Counted from the first letter of the stretch, positions 16,236 to 25,377 are shown. The stretch is DNA of 64,000 bases from Desulfosporosinus sp. FKB (GCF_002196705.1 NZ_NADJ01000037.1:62001-126000), one strand, 5' to 3'. The notes: generated by a model not told the origin, from the letters alone. Numbers and translations: made by a program.

Positions 16236-16376
16236 TGAACTCGTTCAGCTAATATCCTGTGGACAGTTTCGCTGAAAGCGCCTAGCCCATAACAGATGCT
16301 ATCGCGCTGCAGGATGGACTCTACCTCCACCGAAGCAAGGTATGGGAACCACTCCCACTTGAAGTGGGAGTTTTGC
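16236..16376 (+). ncRNA. Structured remnant, lone IS605/ISC-type guide-RNA-like element
   Basis: About 140 bases, starting at the wtpB stop, contain several short inverted repeats and end with the perfect palindrome ACTCCCACTT-G-AAGTGGGAGT (16351-16371). That end resembles the subterminal hairpin of the tnpB element at 4754. There is no tnpB or iscB gene beside it. I read it as a solitary omega-RNA/HEARO-like remnant inserted in the operon; family assignment needs a covariance model. Confidence 0.45.
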
Positions 16377-16438
16377 GATTGAATAAAAATAAGAGAATCG
16401 ATTTTATGCCATTAAAAATGAAAGGTACTGTTGAAGTT

Positions 16439-17569
16439 ATGACTATCCAGGTTGAAAATCTTACGCTGCAAATTGGAAGTTTTAGACTTAAAGATATTAG
16501 CTTGAATGTACCGACAGGCAAAGTAGCAGTTATCCTCGGCCCAAGCGGTTCTGGAAAATCAATATTATTGGATGCTCTTGCCGGATTTAGCCGGCCACAG
16601 AGCGGACGAATTCTCCTCGACAGTCAAGACATAACTGCGCTTCCCCCGGAAGCAAGAAAAATCGGTTTTATGTTCCAAGATAATGCCCTTTTTCCTAACC
16701 TTACTGTGCGCGAAAACATTCTATTTTCACTTCGGTTTCGCAATAGAAGAACGCCGGCTGACGATAAAGAATCCAAGATAGACGTTGGACAAATTATGAG
16801 GATGCTTCACATCGATCATCTAACCGATCGTGCTATTGGTGGATTAAGCGGAGGAGAAAAGCAACGTGTGGCTTTGGGTAGGGCCCTGGTTAGAAACCCT
16901 CGGATTTTTTTATTCGATGAACCCATGTCAGCTCTTGATGCTCGGGCTAAAGAAGAGCTGCAAATAGAATTGAGTGAACTATTACATAAATTATCTCTCA
17001 CAGCAATTTATGTTACCCATGACCAAGCGGAAGCCTCAGCCTTGGGAGACCTTATCTGTATTATGGAAAATGGGCAATTAGCTCAGACAGGAACTCATGA
17101 CGAGATATTTCGCCATCCTAACTCACCTTTTGTTGCCAAATTTGTCGGCATGGAAAATTTATTTGATGGTAAGGTTATTGAACTACACCCGGAGAGCGAC
17201 AGACGCTCACTGGTTAGTGTTCAAGTTATAGGGACCGACGGTTCATCCACCGCCTTTACAATCATTACGAATCAAGAGGTTAAACTTGGAGAACAAGTAT
17301 TGATTGGGATACGTCCGGAAGATTTAATTATTCAACCCAGATCCCCTAAACAACAATTCATAGATAATGGCGATAAAATTTTCGCAACTATAAAGGATAT
17401 CGTACCCTGGGGTATCGTCTATAGGCTTCAAATGGAAGGACCGTTTTTGATAACAGCTTATCAGAACCATCAAAACATCGAGAAACTCAATTTAACTGAA
17501 CAACAGTATGTGCAGGTGACGTTCCCATCAACTTCGCTCCATCTTATCAAAAAAGGGCTAAAGGATTAA
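16439..17569 (+). CDS. wtpC: Tungstate ABC transporter ATPase WtpC
   Basis: A 376-residue ATPase. Walker A GPSGSGKS near 34, Q-loop FMFQDNALFP near 77, signature LSGGEKQRV near 133, Walker B FLFDEPMSALD near 154 and the switch His (VTHDQAE). Residues after 235 form the accessory TOBE-like domain. The frame is open back to a GTG at 16364 inside the structured insertion and to ATG 16406, but ATG 16439 gives the normal family start; it lacks a strong ribosome site. It energises tungstate import with WtpA and WtpB. Confidence 0.9.
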   Translation: MTIQVENLTLQIGSFRLKDISLNVPTGKVAVILGPSGSGKSILLDALAGFSRPQSGRILLDSQDITALPPEARKIGFMFQDNALFPNLTVRENILFSLRFRNRRTPADDKESKIDVGQIMRMLHIDHLTDRAIGGLSGGEKQRVALGRALVRNPRIFLFDEPMSALDARAKEELQIELSELLHKLSLTAIYVTHDQAEASALGDLICIMENGQLAQTGTHDEIFRHPNSPFVAKFVGMENLFDGKVIELHPESDRRSLVSVQVIGTDGSSTAFTIITNQEVKLGEQVLIGIRPEDLIIQPRSPKQQFIDNGDKIFATIKDIVPWGIVYRLQMEGPFLITAYQNHQNIEKLNLTEQQYVQVTFPSTSLHLIKKGLKD

Positions 17570-17585
17570 ATACGTACGAATCAAA

Positions 17586-17621
17586 GGCAGGGTATAATTT
17601 CTTCTAAAATTATACCCTGCC
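17586..17621. terminator. Bidirectional terminator between wtpC and its regulator
   Basis: A stem of about 15 bp (GGCAGGGTATAATTT and complement) with a 5-base loop between two convergent genes. Confidence 0.85.
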
Positions 17622-17633
17622 TTCAACATTCAA

Positions 17634-18548
17634 TTATGTATTTAATAGAATTTTCCCTGTCATTGAAGTATCGTATCCGGTCTGCTGGTTAACGGCCTGG
17701 ATAAATCCTGGAGATCCTAAAGTATTAAGCAACTGATTCCAAATAGATGTTTTTGCTGTCTTACCCAAACAGACTAGATCATATCTTTCTTGGAATAGCG
17801 GGATAAAATCAAGGCCAAGTCGTTTTGCGGCGGCTTTTACTCCAACGCCCACATCGGCTTGTCCGTTAGCGATAAGACAGGCAAGGGCCGAGTGGGTAGT
17901 TTCTTCGTGAGCGTAACCCTGGATTCGATCAGGTGAGATTTTTTTCGCTTGTAAGAATGAGTCAATTCGCAAACGAGTACCGGATCCTTTCTGGCGGTTA
18001 ACAAAACGAACCCCTACTTGAGTCAGATCGTCCCATGTCTCTAGATTGAGAGGATTTCCAGAAGCCACGATGAAACCTTGCTGACGTTGAACTAAGTTTA
18101 CAATGCAAACAGATTCATTGGGGATAATATGACGGACGTAAGAAATATTATAATCTCGTAAATCGTTATCCCACAGATGTATCCCTGTAATATCTGCTTC
18201 CCCGTTGTAAAGTGCAATTAGCCCGTCCATACTTCCTCTAAAAGAAAGTGACGTTTCAATGGGAATCGCATTATGCTTAAGAAATTCAAAGAGTAGTTCT
18301 ACGACCGGGTCATGACTTCCAATAAAACAAAGACTTGGTTGTGTCAGATTCTCCGATGGTATAGTCTTAGAAGTTTTATAGTTACTCATTGTTCCGTGTA
18401 AATAATGGTCAAGTACAGCAGGATCTACCCGAAGTTGTCGGCCAATGCGCTGAGCAGGAATCTCTCCCCGTTTTATCAGCTCATACATGGTGTACGTCGA
18501 GATTTTTAGTATTTTCGCTGCTTCAACCGGAGTCAGTGTTTGACTCAA
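17634..18548 (-). CDS. One-component regulator: excisionase-type HTH plus PBP-like sensor
   Basis: About 304 residues. An N-terminal MerR/excisionase-family HTH (LTPVEAAKILKISTYTMYEL, RGEIPAQRIGRQLRVD) is followed by a PF12727-type substrate-binding domain (GSHDPVVELL, ITGIHLWDNDLRDYN, NGQADVGVGVKAA). The C-terminal domain is clearly related to the tail of the MoeA fusion at 7676. The likely role is control of tungstate or molybdate genes by sensing the oxyanion in the cytoplasm; this is inferred from context. TTG 18548 after AGAGGGTG is preferred over ATG 18572. Confidence 0.85.
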   Translation of the reverse strand: MSQTLTPVEAAKILKISTYTMYELIKRGEIPAQRIGRQLRVDPAVLDHYLHGTMSNYKTSKTIPSENLTQPSLCFIGSHDPVVELLFEFLKHNAIPIETSLSFRGSMDGLIALYNGEADITGIHLWDNDLRDYNISYVRHIIPNESVCIVNLVQRQQGFIVASGNPLNLETWDDLTQVGVRFVNRQKGSGTRLRIDSFLQAKKISPDRIQGYAHEETTHSALACLIANGQADVGVGVKAAAKRLGLDFIPLFQERYDLVCLGKTAKTSIWNQLLNTLGSPGFIQAVNQQTGYDTSMTGKILLNT

Positions 18549-18786
18549 TGTAGTCACCCTCTGTATAATCATAATTCGTGAACTTAATAGGGTTGTCTAA
18601 AAAGCAAATCAATACGGCAAATTAAACTGTAAGGGTTTAGCTTGAACCTGAATAATGAAGACACTGTCCCAATATTTATGATATATTAAATGATCTTGAA
18701 AATCAAATACTTCTTTTTTTGCTCTAACATAATATAGTCTCTCAGAATGATTAAAGCCGTAGTTTATGTTTAATACCCAAAGGTGG

Positions 18787-20763
18787 CTAAAGAGAATTAT
18801 ACACAATTTCAGCAATGTCCTGACATTCGATCACCTTTTCGGAATTCTGCGCTTCTTTAGTTAGTGTTAATAAACACAAGGAACAGGCGCTGGCAAGAAG
18901 ATCTGAATTGGTCCTAAGCACTTTTTTCATAAGGAGGCTGCTAATACCCTCCTTCTCTTTGTCTTTTATCCATATTCGGCCTCCCCCGGCTCCGCAGCAA
19001 AATGCCATGTTTCGATTACTTTTTTTCATCTCTATCAGTTCCAGTCCGGGAATTGAAGTTAAAACAGCCCTAGGTGCTTCGTAAATCGAGTTATACCTTC
19101 CCAGATAACATGGGTCATGAAAGGTGACTTTACATTGATTGGCCTTTTGTGGTTTAATTTTCCCTGATTTGATAAGATCTGCAATTAGCTCTGAATGATG
19201 CATAACATTATACTGTCCTCCGAGCTCTGAATATTCGTTTTTAAGGGTATGAAAACAATGTGGGCAATGAGTAACGATCGTTTTAAACTCATATCGATTT
19301 AAGTTTTGGATATTTTCAAGGGCCAGCTGTCGAAAAAGTTTTTCATTTCCTAATCGCCTTACCGTACTTCCACAACATTCTTCTTCCTTACCTAGGATGG
19401 CATAATTTACCCCTGCCTGTTCTAAGATTTTAATCATTGCCTGGGAAACCTTTAAATTGCGGGAGTCAAATGTCCCATAACATCCTACCCAATACAAAAT
19501 ATCTGTTTGCTTTACCTTACTAAGAAGAGGTGCCGATGTTCCTCTGCCTAAATATTCCTTTTCATCGAAACAGAAGCTTAATCCCCAGGGGTTACCTTTT
19601 AGAGCAATATTATCGAATTTCGTATAAACTTCAAGAGGATAGCCAGTTTCCATTGTAGCTAGATTGCGTCTCAGATCTACAATTCTTTTAATATGCTCCA
19701 TATTGAGCGGGCATTTAACTTCACAAAGTCCACATGTTGTACAAGACCATAACGTCTCTTTGGAAATTATGGTATCAATTAAGGGAATCTCGAAAGTCTC
19801 AGCTATATTTTTCGAGTTAGCGTGTCTTTTAAAATCCTGAATCATCCCTCTTGGCGTAAGGGGATCTCCACTTGCATAAGCCGGACATCCCTTTTGACAC
19901 CTCAGGCAGGAAACACAAGCGTCAAATTCAATAAGTTGTTTTTTGCTGAAATCCTTTAGCCGGGCAACTCCAGTGTCATGTTCTTGTTCTGTGATTGGAT
20001 CAGCCGTGGTCAAAGTTCCAAGAGAGGATGAAGGTTTGAGGATAATATTTAGTGAAGATGCAATCATATGAAATAGTTTTGAGTATGGAATATACGCAAT
20101 AAGTCCTATACCTATAATCATATGAAAATACCATAAGCCGGTATAAATTGAGTGGGCCGCTTTAACTGATAATCCGGATTTCTTGGCTAAAAATGAGAGA
20201 AATAGCCCGACAGGTGTCCATACTGCCCAACTGTCACCGATAACATATATCCTTAAACCCTCTAAAATAAAGCCCGTTAAAAGAATTGCAAAAACCAGAA
20301 AAAGCAAAAAGCCATCGTCAAACGTATAATCAGAATGGTCACGTTTGGTGATATAACGTTTGTAGGCTGCCATAAGTGTTCCTATCGTCGCCAGCAGTCC
20401 GAATATATCCATTAAAAAGCTAATAACCAGATACTTTATGCCATAAAATATTGGTATTTTAAAATCCACTTGAAGTCCTATCATTACTGTTCCTATCAGT
20501 AAAATCAAAAAGCCATAAAACATACCCAGGTGCATAAGGCGGCGAAAAGTTCCCTTGAAAATTTGATTATTATGCATAGATAAGTCCGAAATGAACGCTT
20601 TATATCTATAGCCTAAGTTATCAAATGGCCTTGACCGTCCTTGTCCCCAACGTCTTAGCTTTTTAACAGTGCCAATTAAAAAAATCAGGAAGGATACTAA
20701 GGCCCAAAGATACATTATACCCTCCCCGTTTGTGTTCCAAAACAAGGGTCTTGTTGCTCCCAT
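18787..20763 (-). CDS. HdrD-like membrane Fe-S oxidoreductase
   Basis: A 658-residue protein. Residues 1-250 hold about six membrane helices of the nitrate-reductase-gamma/HdrE type with His residues able to bind haem b. Two [4Fe-4S] ferredoxin motifs follow (CVSCLRCQKGCP and CTTCGLCEVKCP, about 285-360). The C-terminal part has two CCG domains (ECCGSTVRR and FCCGAGGGR), as in HdrD and GlcF. It probably passes electrons between a cytoplasmic partner and the quinone pool. Location between tungsten regulator and alcohol dehydrogenase suggests, without proof, a link to AOR-derived electrons. GGAGG precedes the ATG. Confidence 0.88.
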   Translation of the reverse strand: MGATRPLFWNTNGEGIMYLWALVSFLIFLIGTVKKLRRWGQGRSRPFDNLGYRYKAFISDLSMHNNQIFKGTFRRLMHLGMFYGFLILLIGTVMIGLQVDFKIPIFYGIKYLVISFLMDIFGLLATIGTLMAAYKRYITKRDHSDYTFDDGFLLFLVFAILLTGFILEGLRIYVIGDSWAVWTPVGLFLSFLAKKSGLSVKAAHSIYTGLWYFHMIIGIGLIAYIPYSKLFHMIASSLNIILKPSSSLGTLTTADPITEQEHDTGVARLKDFSKKQLIEFDACVSCLRCQKGCPAYASGDPLTPRGMIQDFKRHANSKNIAETFEIPLIDTIISKETLWSCTTCGLCEVKCPLNMEHIKRIVDLRRNLATMETGYPLEVYTKFDNIALKGNPWGLSFCFDEKEYLGRGTSAPLLSKVKQTDILYWVGCYGTFDSRNLKVSQAMIKILEQAGVNYAILGKEEECCGSTVRRLGNEKLFRQLALENIQNLNRYEFKTIVTHCPHCFHTLKNEYSELGGQYNVMHHSELIADLIKSGKIKPQKANQCKVTFHDPCYLGRYNSIYEAPRAVLTSIPGLELIEMKKSNRNMAFCCGAGGGRIWIKDKEKEGISSLLMKKVLRTNSDLLASACSLCLLTLTKEAQNSEKVIECQDIAEIVYNSL

Positions 20764-21030
20764 TAGAAACCTCCGATTTATGATTTTGAATGAAAACTCA
20801 TTTGAGTCACCTTAATTATAATATAAAATCCAACTATACAACTGAATTTTTGATCAAGCTCTTGAACTAGATTTCGAAATCCGACCATTATCTATCCTAT
20901 AGAAACCATACGAAGAAAACAAAACTGTTGATCTTATTTAATAGAAAAGCCCCTCGTCTCTTGGATCGAAGGGGTGTAGGGTAGGCGGAAATAGAGAGAT
21001 TGTCGAGCTATGTAATAATGATTAAGACAT

Positions 21031-21066
21031 CAAAGAGAGAAGCCTGAATATTAGCTCCTCTCTTTG
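21031..21066 (-). terminator. Terminator after alcohol dehydrogenase
   Basis: CAAAGAGAG and its complement with a 17-18-base interior, 70 bases past the stop. The T-run is weak. Confidence 0.55.
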
Positions 21067-21139
21067 AATTAGCTTTATTCTTTATTAATTATTTTGGAAT
21101 TTTTTCGCACAAAGCTTCTCGTACTGATAAATATACCGC

Positions 21140-22303
21140 TTACATTGCGTTTTTATAAATTTGAATCACTTGTTCCAGGGTTGCTGTCCGCGGATTGGTC
21201 AATTGACATGCATCCATTTTTGCATTACCTGCCATGAGGGCAAAGTCTTCTTCTTTGACTCCAAGTACAGATAATCCTGTGGGAATTCCAACATCTTGAG
21301 AAAGTGTTGCAATTGCGCTGAAACATTTTTCAGCAGCTTCTCTGGCCGAAAGTCCTGTAATATTTTCTCCCATGGCTTCAGCAATCTCTCCAAAACGTTC
21401 GAGATTACCTATCATGTTAAAGCGTGATACATGCGGCAAAAGGATGGCGTTACAAACACCATGAGGTAAGTTATAAAAACCACCTAATTGATGAGCCATA
21501 GCATGAACATAACCTAAACTGGCATTATTGAAAGCCATACCGGCCAATAATTGAGCATAGGCCATTTGTTCACGTGCTTGAAAATCATCGCCATTAGCTA
21601 CGGCTCGACGCAAATATTTACTAATTAATTTAAAAGCCATCAGAGCTGCCGAATCCGTTACAGGCGTGGCTATTGTGGAAACATAGGCTTCCACAGCATG
21701 GGTAAGGGCATCCATTCCGGTAGATGCTGTCAGACTAGGCGGTTGTTTCATCATCAATAGGGGATCATTAATGGAAACATTAGGGGTTACATGCCAATCA
21801 ACAATAGCCATTTTGATATGTCGTGCTAGATCCGTGATAATGCAGAATCTTGTCATTTCTGCAGCAGTTCCAGCGGTAGTATTGATAGCTATCATTGGAG
21901 CCATCGGCAAAGGAGATTTATCCACACCTTCATAGTCATTAATTCTTCCACCATTTCCAGCAACAAGTCCGATCCCTTTGGCACAATCGTGCGAAGATCC
22001 TCCGCCTACGGATACAATAAGATTACAGCCCTCTTTTGTATAGAGGTCAAACCCATCATGAACATTTTTGTCGGTTGGATTCGGTTCAGCCCCTCCATAA
22101 ATAACAACATCGAGACCTTCTTTTTTGATGATATCAGCAATATCTTGAGCCATCCCGATTTTTTCAAGGAAGGCATCAGTTACCAAAAGTACTTTTTTTC
22201 CACCCAATAATTTAGCTTGTTTTCCAGTCTCTTGAGCTGCTCCAGCTCCCATGAGGTTCACGGTTGGCATATAATAGCCATAAACTTGATTAATAATTGC
22301 CAT
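21140..22303 (-). CDS. adh: Iron-containing alcohol dehydrogenase
   Basis: A 387-residue group III (Fe-type) alcohol dehydrogenase. It has the nucleotide loop GGGSSHDCAKG (near 96), TTAGTAAEMTRF (near 138) and the metal ligands in the DALTHAVEAY and HAMAHQLGG...LPHG motifs (near 193-280). It interconverts alcohols and aldehydes with NAD(P)H. The frame extends upstream to 22396, but ATG 22303 after GGAGG gives the family length. A sigma-54 promoter lies 88 bases upstream; the same control as AOR suggests sequential alcohol to aldehyde to acid oxidation. Confidence 0.93.
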   Translation of the reverse strand: MAIINQVYGYYMPTVNLMGAGAAQETGKQAKLLGGKKVLLVTDAFLEKIGMAQDIADIIKKEGLDVVIYGGAEPNPTDKNVHDGFDLYTKEGCNLIVSVGGGSSHDCAKGIGLVAGNGGRINDYEGVDKSPLPMAPMIAINTTAGTAAEMTRFCIITDLARHIKMAIVDWHVTPNVSINDPLLMMKQPPSLTASTGMDALTHAVEAYVSTIATPVTDSAALMAFKLISKYLRRAVANGDDFQAREQMAYAQLLAGMAFNNASLGYVHAMAHQLGGFYNLPHGVCNAILLPHVSRFNMIGNLERFGEIAEAMGENITGLSAREAAEKCFSAIATLSQDVGIPTGLSVLGVKEEDFALMAGNAKMDACQLTNPRTATLEQVIQIYKNAM

Positions 22304-22390
22304 ATTAGTTTCCTCCATTTGCTTTTGATGTTTCGTTTTTTGCTTAATGGTTTCTTCGTTTGCATTATTCTCGGGATCATCCATAAAATA

Positions 22391-22407
22391 AAGCAAAATT
22401 CATGCCA
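22391..22407 (-). promoter_or_regulatory. Sigma-54 (-24/-12) promoter of alcohol dehydrogenase
   Basis: Minus-strand TGGCATGAATTTTGCTT has exact GG-N10-GC spacing and TGGCA...TTGCT cores. The predicted start near 22381 leaves a leader of about 78 bases. Confidence 0.8.
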
Positions 22408-22534
22408 AAAAGTAAGAAAATTTTAGTAATTAATTTCACTTAGAGAGAAATCAGTGATAAGTTAATATTGAATTAAATGAATGATGTATAAATTCACACT
22501 TTATAGAAATATTAGTTTCGTTAATGTGTTAGTA

Positions 22535-22575
22535 TGGAGCACTTTGTTCAAGACAGGCGCATTATTTTGGAACAC
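22535..22575. promoter_or_regulatory. Paired upstream activator motifs of alcohol dehydrogenase
   Basis: TGGAGCAC at 22535-22542 and TGGAACAC at 22568-22575, each followed by TTTGT, spaced 33 bases and 130-170 bases upstream of the -24 box. Each resembles a GARCA-N3-TGTTC half-palindrome. They match the AOR motif pair. Confidence 0.55.
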
Positions 22576-22597
22576 TTTGTAGACCATTGGCTAATTA

Positions 22598-22669
22598 ACA
22601 AGTTTTAGCTCAAAAAGCAAATAGGAATTTTATGGTTAATATATAATATTACCTTCCATTACAAACTTG
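22598..22669. repeat. Dispersed 71-bp repeat, copy 2
   Basis: About five sixths identical to the sequence overlapping the 6S-like RNA promoter (6974-7044). Here the -35-like TTGCTT is kept but the -10 is degraded (TTAATT), and no 6S-like RNA follows. Confidence 0.65.
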
Positions 22670-22843
22670 ACTCAGAGCGCACCGACAAGGATTTAAGTTA
22701 TTGTGCTTAACAAATAAATACATCTGTGGATGTTCTCGACTTCTAAATAATATATTATAATTAATATAATAATCTGTTCCAGTTTACACTCCCACAAGTA
22801 ATTTCTTAATGCTTATTGTTACATCTGAAGGAGGTATAACAAG

Positions 22844-23449
22844 ATGATCGAAGAACAATTTCAGGAAAGATACAAATCTGGAAATACACCTTGGGATAAC
22901 GGCAAACCCGATTTCAACCTTATTCAGACTGTAACAACGATGGACATAAAACCCTGTCATGTATTAGAAATCGGATGCGGAACTGGCAATAACTCTATAT
23001 GGCTTGCACAAAATAACTTTGATGTTATTGGTATCGATGCTTCAGAGATTGCGATACAGAATGCTTTTGAGAAAGCTTCAAAAGCCAAGGTCAATTGTTC
23101 CTTTATCGAGACGAACTTTCTTAAAAACAAAATTGAAGGCGCACCATTTGGCTTTGTCTTTGATAGAGGTTGTTTTCATGTATTTAATTCGGATCAAGAA
23201 CGAATTATCTTTGCTAAAAAAGTATCAGCCAATCTGGAAAAAGACGGTCTCTGGTTGAGTATTGTTGGCAACGCTGATGAACAACGTAATCATCCAGGTC
23301 CACCTCAGCGTAATGCCAGAGATATAGTTAACTCAGTGGAACCTTACTTCGAAATTCTTTCGCTCGTTTCAAGCCATTTCGAATCCGACCGTCCGAACCC
23401 TCCTAGAGCTTGGGTTTGTTTAATGCGAAAAAGGAACTCTTCCTTTTAG
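22844..23449 (+). CDS. Class I SAM-dependent methyltransferase
   Basis: A 201-residue Rossmann methyltransferase. The SAM site VLEIGCGTGNNSIWLA is near residue 44, followed by VIGIDASE near 65 and the FDRGCFHVF segment near 107. The N-terminal WDNGKPDF pattern is that of thiopurine methyltransferase/TehB-like proteins. The substrate is unknown; small thiols, selenium or tellurium compounds are known substrates of relatives. Monocistronic, with a GGAGG site and a terminator at 23574. Confidence 0.85.
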   Translation: MIEEQFQERYKSGNTPWDNGKPDFNLIQTVTTMDIKPCHVLEIGCGTGNNSIWLAQNNFDVIGIDASEIAIQNAFEKASKAKVNCSFIETNFLKNKIEGAPFGFVFDRGCFHVFNSDQERIIFAKKVSANLEKDGLWLSIVGNADEQRNHPGPPQRNARDIVNSVEPYFEILSLVSSHFESDRPNPPRAWVCLMRKRNSSF

Positions 23450-23573
23450 TGCCACCTCTTTATAATCTTGACAAATTCTTGAAACAATGCTCATAAAATA
23501 TCATGAATTTTATTGTATTCTAATTGCAGAGGAAATCACAAAGATAAAGATAAGAAAAACCATGAAAAAGACT

Positions 23574-23603
23574 AAAAGCCGCCCTTGCTGTGGGGCGGCT
23601 TTT
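23574..23603. terminator. Bidirectional terminator
   Basis: AAAAGCCGCCC and complement with a 7-8-base loop, between the convergent methyltransferase and MarR-GNAT genes. Confidence 0.9.
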
Positions 23604-23621
23604 AATTTGAAACCTTTACTT

Positions 23622-24584
23622 TTAAAACTTAAATGAATCCAAATTTCCTATAGGTAAGTCCAACTCATAGGTTCGTTCGATCAGTTTCTTTCCCCACTCC
23701 TTATTTTCATGTTCCGCCACTTTCTTAAACCCTACCTTCATGTACATTTTGATCGCAATTTTCTGGTCATCTGTAGTCTCCAGAAATACCTGCTTATATC
23801 CTTTCTCCTGGCAATATTTCATAGCTTCATCTAACAAAGTGTTTCCTAAGCCAATTCCTCTGAATGATGGATGGAGAATGAACCATCTTAACTGAGCCCG
23901 TGCCGCAGAATGTCCAATAATAGCAACGGCGCCAATTATTTCTCCATTCGCTTCTGCAAACCAGAATCTATCCTTTTCCGCGTTGTAATTATTAAACATA
24001 TCGAAAATAGTTTTGCAGACATAACCTTCAAACATATAGTTATATTTACATTCTTCAGCATAAAACCTTCCATGAAGATGAATTAAATAGCCCACATCTC
24101 CCGGTCTCAATTCACTGCGAATTGTAATCTTTTCTTTGATTTTTAGAGGGTTTTCTGAGAAAGCGTTTTGGATCGTTTTCATACTTTCTACAACGCTCAT
24201 TTTATCTTGTTCTGGCAGACAGCTGATTAATTTATAGATTTGAGCATTAGACAGATCATCCAACGTTGAAAGAGTATTTTTGCCTTTATCCGTAAGGTAA
24301 AGGTAATATAACCGACCATCTTCCGGGGATTGTACTCTGTATATAAGGCTATCATTCTCAAAGCGTTTTAATATTCTGCTTAGATAACCCGGATCAATTT
24401 TTAACTCGTCTATTAATTTCTTAGCTGTACAAACTTCCATATGTTCAATATCGTATAAGACCCGAACTTCTGCAAGCGAAAATTCGCTTTCATAAATATG
24501 CTTGTCCAGTAATCCCAAAATATTAGTGTAGAACCGATTGAAGCTTCGAATGATTTGTATCAAATTCATGTACTGCGAATTCAC
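23622..24584 (-). CDS. MarR regulator fused to GNAT acetyltransferase
   Basis: A 320-residue two-domain protein. Residues 1-145 are a MarR winged helix (CTAKKLIDELKIDPGYLSRIL as recognition region, then the wing SPEDGRLYYLYLTDKG). Residues 160-320 are a GNAT fold with the acetyl-CoA loop HPSFRGIGLGNTLLDEAM and a C-terminal GFKKVAEHE. This fusion is a recognised bacterial architecture, though its targets are rarely known. GTG 24584 follows GGAGGG. Confidence 0.88.
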   Translation of the reverse strand: MNSQYMNLIQIIRSFNRFYTNILGLLDKHIYESEFSLAEVRVLYDIEHMEVCTAKKLIDELKIDPGYLSRILKRFENDSLIYRVQSPEDGRLYYLYLTDKGKNTLSTLDDLSNAQIYKLISCLPEQDKMSVVESMKTIQNAFSENPLKIKEKITIRSELRPGDVGYLIHLHGRFYAEECKYNYMFEGYVCKTIFDMFNNYNAEKDRFWFAEANGEIIGAVAIIGHSAARAQLRWFILHPSFRGIGLGNTLLDEAMKYCQEKGYKQVFLETTDDQKIAIKMYMKVGFKKVAEHENKEWGKKLIERTYELDLPIGNLDSFKF

Positions 24585-24723
24585 GATGGACCCTCCTCCT
24601 CAATATAGTCACTTAATTAAATATGATATAATTTTAATAAATTATTTGACTTTGTCAACTATTTATTTACACTTTTTCAAATTGGCATGAATATAACTCT
24701 ACTCAGGTTCAAACTGTCTGGTC

Positions 24724-25377
24724 TCATTCATATTGAAGGATAACAATCTCTTTATCTTCTTTGTATTCTCTTATATTGGCTTTATCAATGTCCAATTCCT
24801 TACACGTTTTAGCCTTTAACCCTGAAGCAGCAATGAATTTATCGACCTTTTCAAATAAAAAGCCAAGTAACCCGAACGCCTTTGTCCGGTAATGCATCGG
24901 GATCACAATTGCCGGATTAAGCTGCTTCATAACTTGAACAGCATCCAGTGCATCAATGGTAGCGCGTCCACCAACGGGAAGCAGGAGTATGTCTACGGTT
25001 CCTATTTCGTTAATCTGAGTATCTGTCAGCATATGTCCCAGATCGCCGCAGTGGCAAACATTGATTCCATCGATACTAAAGTTATATACCGTATTTTTTC
25101 CTCTTTTGCTGCCCAAAGCCTTGTCATGAAATGTTGCTACCCCTTTTATAGCAATACCATTTACCGCAAAAGTTCCGAGTTCGTTGATATGGGTAAAGCT
25201 GCATTTGACTGCATTAACATTATTATGATCGCTGTGATTGTGACTGGTTGATACGATATCCGCTTCAATTTCAGGCAGCTTATAACCCAACATATTTTTA
25301 AACGGGTCAGTGAGTATTTTTGTTCCATTTTCCGAAGTTATCAGAAAACATGATTGGCCTAACCATTTGATTTTCAA
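24724..25377 (-). CDS. Metallo-beta-lactamase-fold hydrolase (UlaG-like)
   Basis: About 217 residues of the UlaG/L-ascorbate-6-phosphate lactonase-like MBL group. The metal motif reads SHNHSDHNN (HxHxDH), with HCGDLGH and IPMHYRTKAF as further ligands. These enzymes cleave varied small substrates and often stay unassigned. TTG at 25377 follows AAGGGGTG and gives the usual KIKWLGQSCF start; an ATG farther upstream (25410) has no site. Two operator-like palindromes lie in the promoter. Confidence 0.85.
   Translation of the reverse strand: MKIKWLGQSCFLITSENGTKILTDPFKNMLGYKLPEIEADIVSTSHNHSDHNNVNAVKCSFTHINELGTFAVNGIAIKGVATFHDKALGSKRGKNTVYNFSIDGINVCHCGDLGHMLTDTQINEIGTVDILLLPVGGRATIDALDAVQVMKQLNPAIVIPMHYRTKAFGLLGFLFEKVDKFIAASGLKAKTCKELDIDKANIREYKEDKEIVILQYE

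Noticed and set aside
16364-16438. GTG start of wtpC inside the structured insertion
   Set aside because: It would add 25 residues not found in the family, coded by the element end.
18609-18815. A 68-codon frame downstream of the HdrD-like gene
   Set aside because: It overlaps the end of the HdrD-like gene, has no ribosome site and no recognisable motif.
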